A stretch of 64,000 bases of DNA from Ecdyonurus torrentis (Eukaryota > Arthropoda > Insecta > Ephemeroptera > Heptageniidae), in the NCBI GenBank assembly GCA_949318235.1, contig OX439137.1, positions 14,521,291 through 14,585,290 of the forward strand, read 5' to 3'. The position numbers were made by a program, and so were the translations under genes. The notes beneath the pieces were generated by a model. It saw only the letters and a list, made by a program, of their open reading frames with translations. It had not been told where the DNA came from and did no database searches. Shown piece by piece: positions 60,233-64,000 of this stretch; position 1 is the first letter of the stretch; each line of letters opens with the position of its first letter.

Positions 60233-62535
60233 AAATAAAAACCAGTTTTGATTCAAACAGAAAACTCTAAAATAAAAAACTTTTTATATAATTTTATAAT
60301 ACTTATTGTTTATTCCTATTTTTGTTACCTTATAAAATAAAATCGGAAACATATTATGTAAAAAAAAAAAAAAAAAAAAAAAATAATAATAATTATAATA
60401 ATAATATATATAGAGGACTGAAATTTTAAGATAGATAGGCACAACAAATATAATTATAAATAAATCTAGATGATAATTAAGAATATTAAGATATCTAGTA
60501 CATATATATTATAATCATAAGAATGCAGCATAGACCTGATTTTTAATATATATATAATAGTGTAAAATAATCACTCGATCCAACAAACAGTTGGAAAAGT
60601 TCGTCATAAAAAATTCTTTCATTTTTGTTGTTCACAAAGCTATTTTTATATGACAGTCATACTATACCATAGTAATTGATATAAATTATATTATTTACTA
60701 TAAACTTTGTAAATTCAATGGTTGTTAAATGCAAAATTAGCTATATAATAGAATGTTAAGTAAATAGCTTTACCTTTTTGTTGATATTCTTGTTACGCAC
60801 ACTTTTTGTTTTGACGGCAAAAATGTCTATCTGCATGGTGTCGCTAACTAGTGGAAATCTTGTGAAGCACAAGTCAGTATTATATTTTTTAAAAGTGCGC
60901 TGATTTTTAATCTCTTTTTATTAGTTTTTATAAATTCTGATTTCGTTATTTCACCAGATTTTTAGTTTTTTGAACAGATTAGAAGAAAAATAATTTATAA
61001 CTTATGAGTTAAAAAAATTATGAATAATTGCGCAATTTGCGCGCAGACAGGAATTAAAAAAAAAGTTTTTCTTTTTTAATTTCACATCTTTATTTCATTC
61101 GTTAATAATCGATAACATCATTAAAACACAAGCATGCAATACATATTATTTCCAGATCTCTTATTTATTATTATTTTTTTGTTAGCATTATACGGCTTAA
61201 GCGTAAGCGGGTATTTTCTTTTTTCAAGTTCATCATAATATTATTTTAAAACATTATTCTTTATTTTTATTTATTTATTTTTTTTTGCTAAAGCTTGATT
61301 ATTGCAAAATATATGGCTCATATATGAAATTAAATATAATAAAATAAAATGAAACTTAGGAATAATTGACAGAAATTTTTATCTTAAACCTTATATTAAT
61401 TTAATATTAACGATAGGGCAAACAAATAAAAATTAGGCCGGTTTAGGTTCACACAAAAAAAACTCAATAAATATAAAATACTGCAAGATAATAAATTAGT
61501 ATTTAGAATTAAAAACTATATATCCTAGCATAAATTTTTTATTACATTTTCTCTGAATAAGCCTATATTTATTTAAATTATATTATGCTATTTTTACCCG
61601 TCTTCCTTACTGATTTTTGTGTCACATTATTGTTTATAAGTTTAACGTAAGGGATGTGCTCCTTGCAATATTTAGCTATTTTACGGGTTAAACTGTATTT
61701 TTAGGTGATTAAAAGAAAAAAAATTTAATCTATGTACCAGAAAATTACGATATAGTAAAAAAACTGAATTAATATTATGTGCGAGCGCTCGGAGAAAAAT
61801 TAATATTATTTGCATTTGCAATCAAATTTGAGCCTCCATATAGAATGTAATTTTAAAAAAAATGCTAGGCTAAGTCCTTAATTATTTTAAAAATACAATA
61901 ACAACCAAAATGAAAATAAAATAAAAAGGTGATAAAAATGCATATTTTTTAAAGGTAGGGTGTACTTTTTTTTTTTTTTTTTTTCATTTGAGATATTTGA
62001 CATAATACAGTATTGGCAAGTAAATATGAACAAAATGAACGAACTTAATGAAAACTTAATTTTAAATATTATTTTTAATTGTATACTGAACCTAGATGAA
62101 AAAAAGACTTATTTGGAAAGAAAATAAAAAGAACAAAATTAAAATAAAACATAAAATAGTGTAGAGTATGTTTTGGGTTGAAAAGTTTTTTTTTTTTTTT
62201 TTTTTTGTAAATAAAGTCCTGAAAATTGCTGTTTTCTTAAAGTACTTTTAATCATTTATTTAACTAGTTTTGATTTTTTTCCCCCCTAATAATGAGATGA
62301 GACATTTTTAGATTTTTTCTTAAAATTTGATTTCAAAAGACATATTATATTTTTATAATGAAATGCTTATTTAAAGAAATGTCAGCTTTTTAAAATTAGC
62401 ATTTCCTAACGTGTATACTGTATAATAATACTGAACATCTTTCCAAATAAAAGTAAAATAATTCCCCATGAGCGGCCCATAGCTATATGTATAATTATGC
62501 AGTAAAGTACGAGTAATAAAGTTAAAAATATAAAT
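60233..62535. other. AT-rich stretch, no gene seen
   Basis: Homopolymer runs (for example poly(A) at about 60359-60383) and short TA tracts. No gene or repeat family recognised. Confidence 0.5.
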
Positions 62536-62538
62536 AAT

Positions 62539-63758
62539 CGATGCTGTTGCGGCTAAACCACGGATCTACACCTCTGCCGTGCTAGCTTACTTTCACACAA
62601 CTACGTTTATCGTGGCAGCCCTAAAAACGCGTATCTACATTTAGCGCGGCAACTCGAATTCGCGGTACTACATTTATCGGATATTTGCTTTTTCACGTTA
62701 CTACGTTTAGCGTGAAAGTGTGTTTTCACATATCTACGTTTTTTAAAACACGTATCTACAAAAAAGTGTTTTTATTGATATAATGCAAATAATAATAATT
62801 TACGTATGCATTGAAATACCCAAAATAATATTTTGAAATAAAATAAATATTATTATTGTGATTTAATGTGCTTAATTTATTAATATTATGCATTTTTTAA
62901 AATAAGTATTCAAAAAGTTTCATAAAGTGAAACAAAAAACGCTTTAAATAGTATAAAATTATAAAACTGGTGCATTAAAAAGTGAAAACTGAGACTAAAT
63001 TTTTATTTTGCTAGTTTTGAATATGTTAGGTGGTGGCGGCCTTATTATTGATTCTTCTTTTTTAATAAAGTAACACTAATAAACAATAAAATAACTATAA
63101 TTCTTTGAAATATGGTCTACATACCTATCTAAATAACGTTTGATACAAATACTAACCTTTTTAAAAATTATTCTTAATGTTATCCTGGTTATTGCTAGTA
63201 TTTATAAATGACTGAATTGAATAATTTTTAGCACTTCTTTATGTTATATAATACAATAATGACACTTAATTTCCATTTAAACTTTACTTATCACGTAATA
63301 ATTTACAATAACTCGTACAAACACAAAAAACATTGAATAATATTATATTATATAACTATTTATTTAAAAATTTAAAACACAAATCACTAAATCACACCAA
63401 CAAAGAGATTTTTCACTTTTAACTTCTATGTGGAGCAAAAATAAAACTCGACTTTACTAAACAGATTTACAGCTTAAACTAAAAATTAGAGGGGAAGTTT
63501 GTTAAATAGGAATATTTTACCTTCTTATCAATGTTAACTTGGACTGGAGTTTAACCTGTTATGCATCGTACGTTTATATACACTTATACATCCCGTCATG
63601 CTTACAAATATATATAATATAGCAATAAAATATGTTTTATATTTATCTAAAAATAATAAATTACTATTTTAAATATTTATATGCCACGATAAACGTAGTT
63701 GTGTGAAAGTAAGCTAGCACGGCAGAGGTAGATCCGTGGTTTAGCCGCAACAGCATCG
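62539..63758. mobile_element. 1.2 kb inverted-repeat element with subterminal TCTACGTTTA repeats
   Basis: ~77 bp near-identical inverted ends: CGATGCTGTTGCGGCTAAAC ... ACGTTTATCGTGGC at 62539-62617 and its reverse at 63683-63758. Inside the left end are at least five variants of TACTACGTTTA(T/G)CG(T/C)G spaced over 62600-62770. The interior is AT-rich without an open frame of note. Confidence 0.8.
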
Positions 63759-63877
63759 TATAATGTTAAATACTTTATTGCAAAAACTTTAAATGTAAGG
63801 AGTTCCAGCTATATCATTTTTCAACTTCATAAGAAATTAAATTTATAATGATTTATAGTGTATAATTCTTACACAGC

Positions 63878-63879
63878 TT

Positions 63880-63914
<35 letters not shown>
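63878..63914. repeat. (TTG)n microsatellite
   Basis: About 12 TTG units. Confidence 0.9.
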
Positions 63915-64000
63915 CCCTTCAGTACAGATTATAAGTGCAAATTAAGTAATAAGAAAAGTACTTTAAGAAATTTGAATACAGGACTTTAGTTATTTCATTG

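Overview
This is an AT-rich eukaryotic nuclear window, very probably from an arthropod. Spliced genes have GT-AG introns, there is no bacterial-style gene packing, and the intergenic DNA is dense in microsatellites and small palindromic transposons. The lin-7 protein, read by splicing six exons, has a C-terminal tail that looks arthropod-like. The order cannot be fixed from the sequence alone. A 200-base run of N at 38360-38559 marks an assembly gap.

Two complete protein-coding genes are supported. (1) On the minus strand, 23990 down to 12487, lies a 12-exon microsomal cytochrome P450 of the CYP4 clan type. It spans 502 codons, all junctions keep frame, and the N-terminal anchor, WxxxR, I-helix, ExxR, FDPDRF and heme-cysteine motifs are all present. 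(2) On the plus strand, 48284-55757, lies a 6-exon lin-7 (Veli/MALS) scaffold gene of 199 residues with an L27 domain and a PDZ domain. The roughly 24 kb between them, and the flanks, hold no convincing gene.

The rest is mostly non-autonomous mobile DNA. I see several MITE families with TTAA ends (A: 1-295, 11742-12132, 19045-19383, 24218-24562, 29135-29481; B: 7275-7580, 17740-17949, 30670-30990, 55924-56287; one 407 bp element in lin-7 intron 3). There is a D/E superfamily with TATAGACC or CCCTATA ends, and a 1.4 kb element with ~270 bp inverted repeats sitting twice inside TA arrays (10153-11575, 41283-42650). A 1.2 kb inverted-repeat element closes the window (62539-63758), and many single hairpins are present. 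The octamer TGACGTCA occurs 17 times, 15 of them inside these repeats.

The most striking region is in lin-7 introns 4 and 5. A ~2 kb inverted repeat (52958-54957) carries three copies of a 400 bp unit: two in direct tandem on the plus strand and one inverted. Each unit contains a CCAAT box, a TATA box, an initiator-like TCAGT and a type I hammerhead ribozyme with a minimal stem III. A fourth, divergent hammerhead lies at 51304-51348, and two neighbouring foldback elements have decayed hammerhead-like cores. The layout matches Penelope-like-element terminal repeats or metazoan retrozymes and predicts a 400-nt RNA released between the two tandem ribozymes. No reverse transcriptase reading frame is visible beside it.
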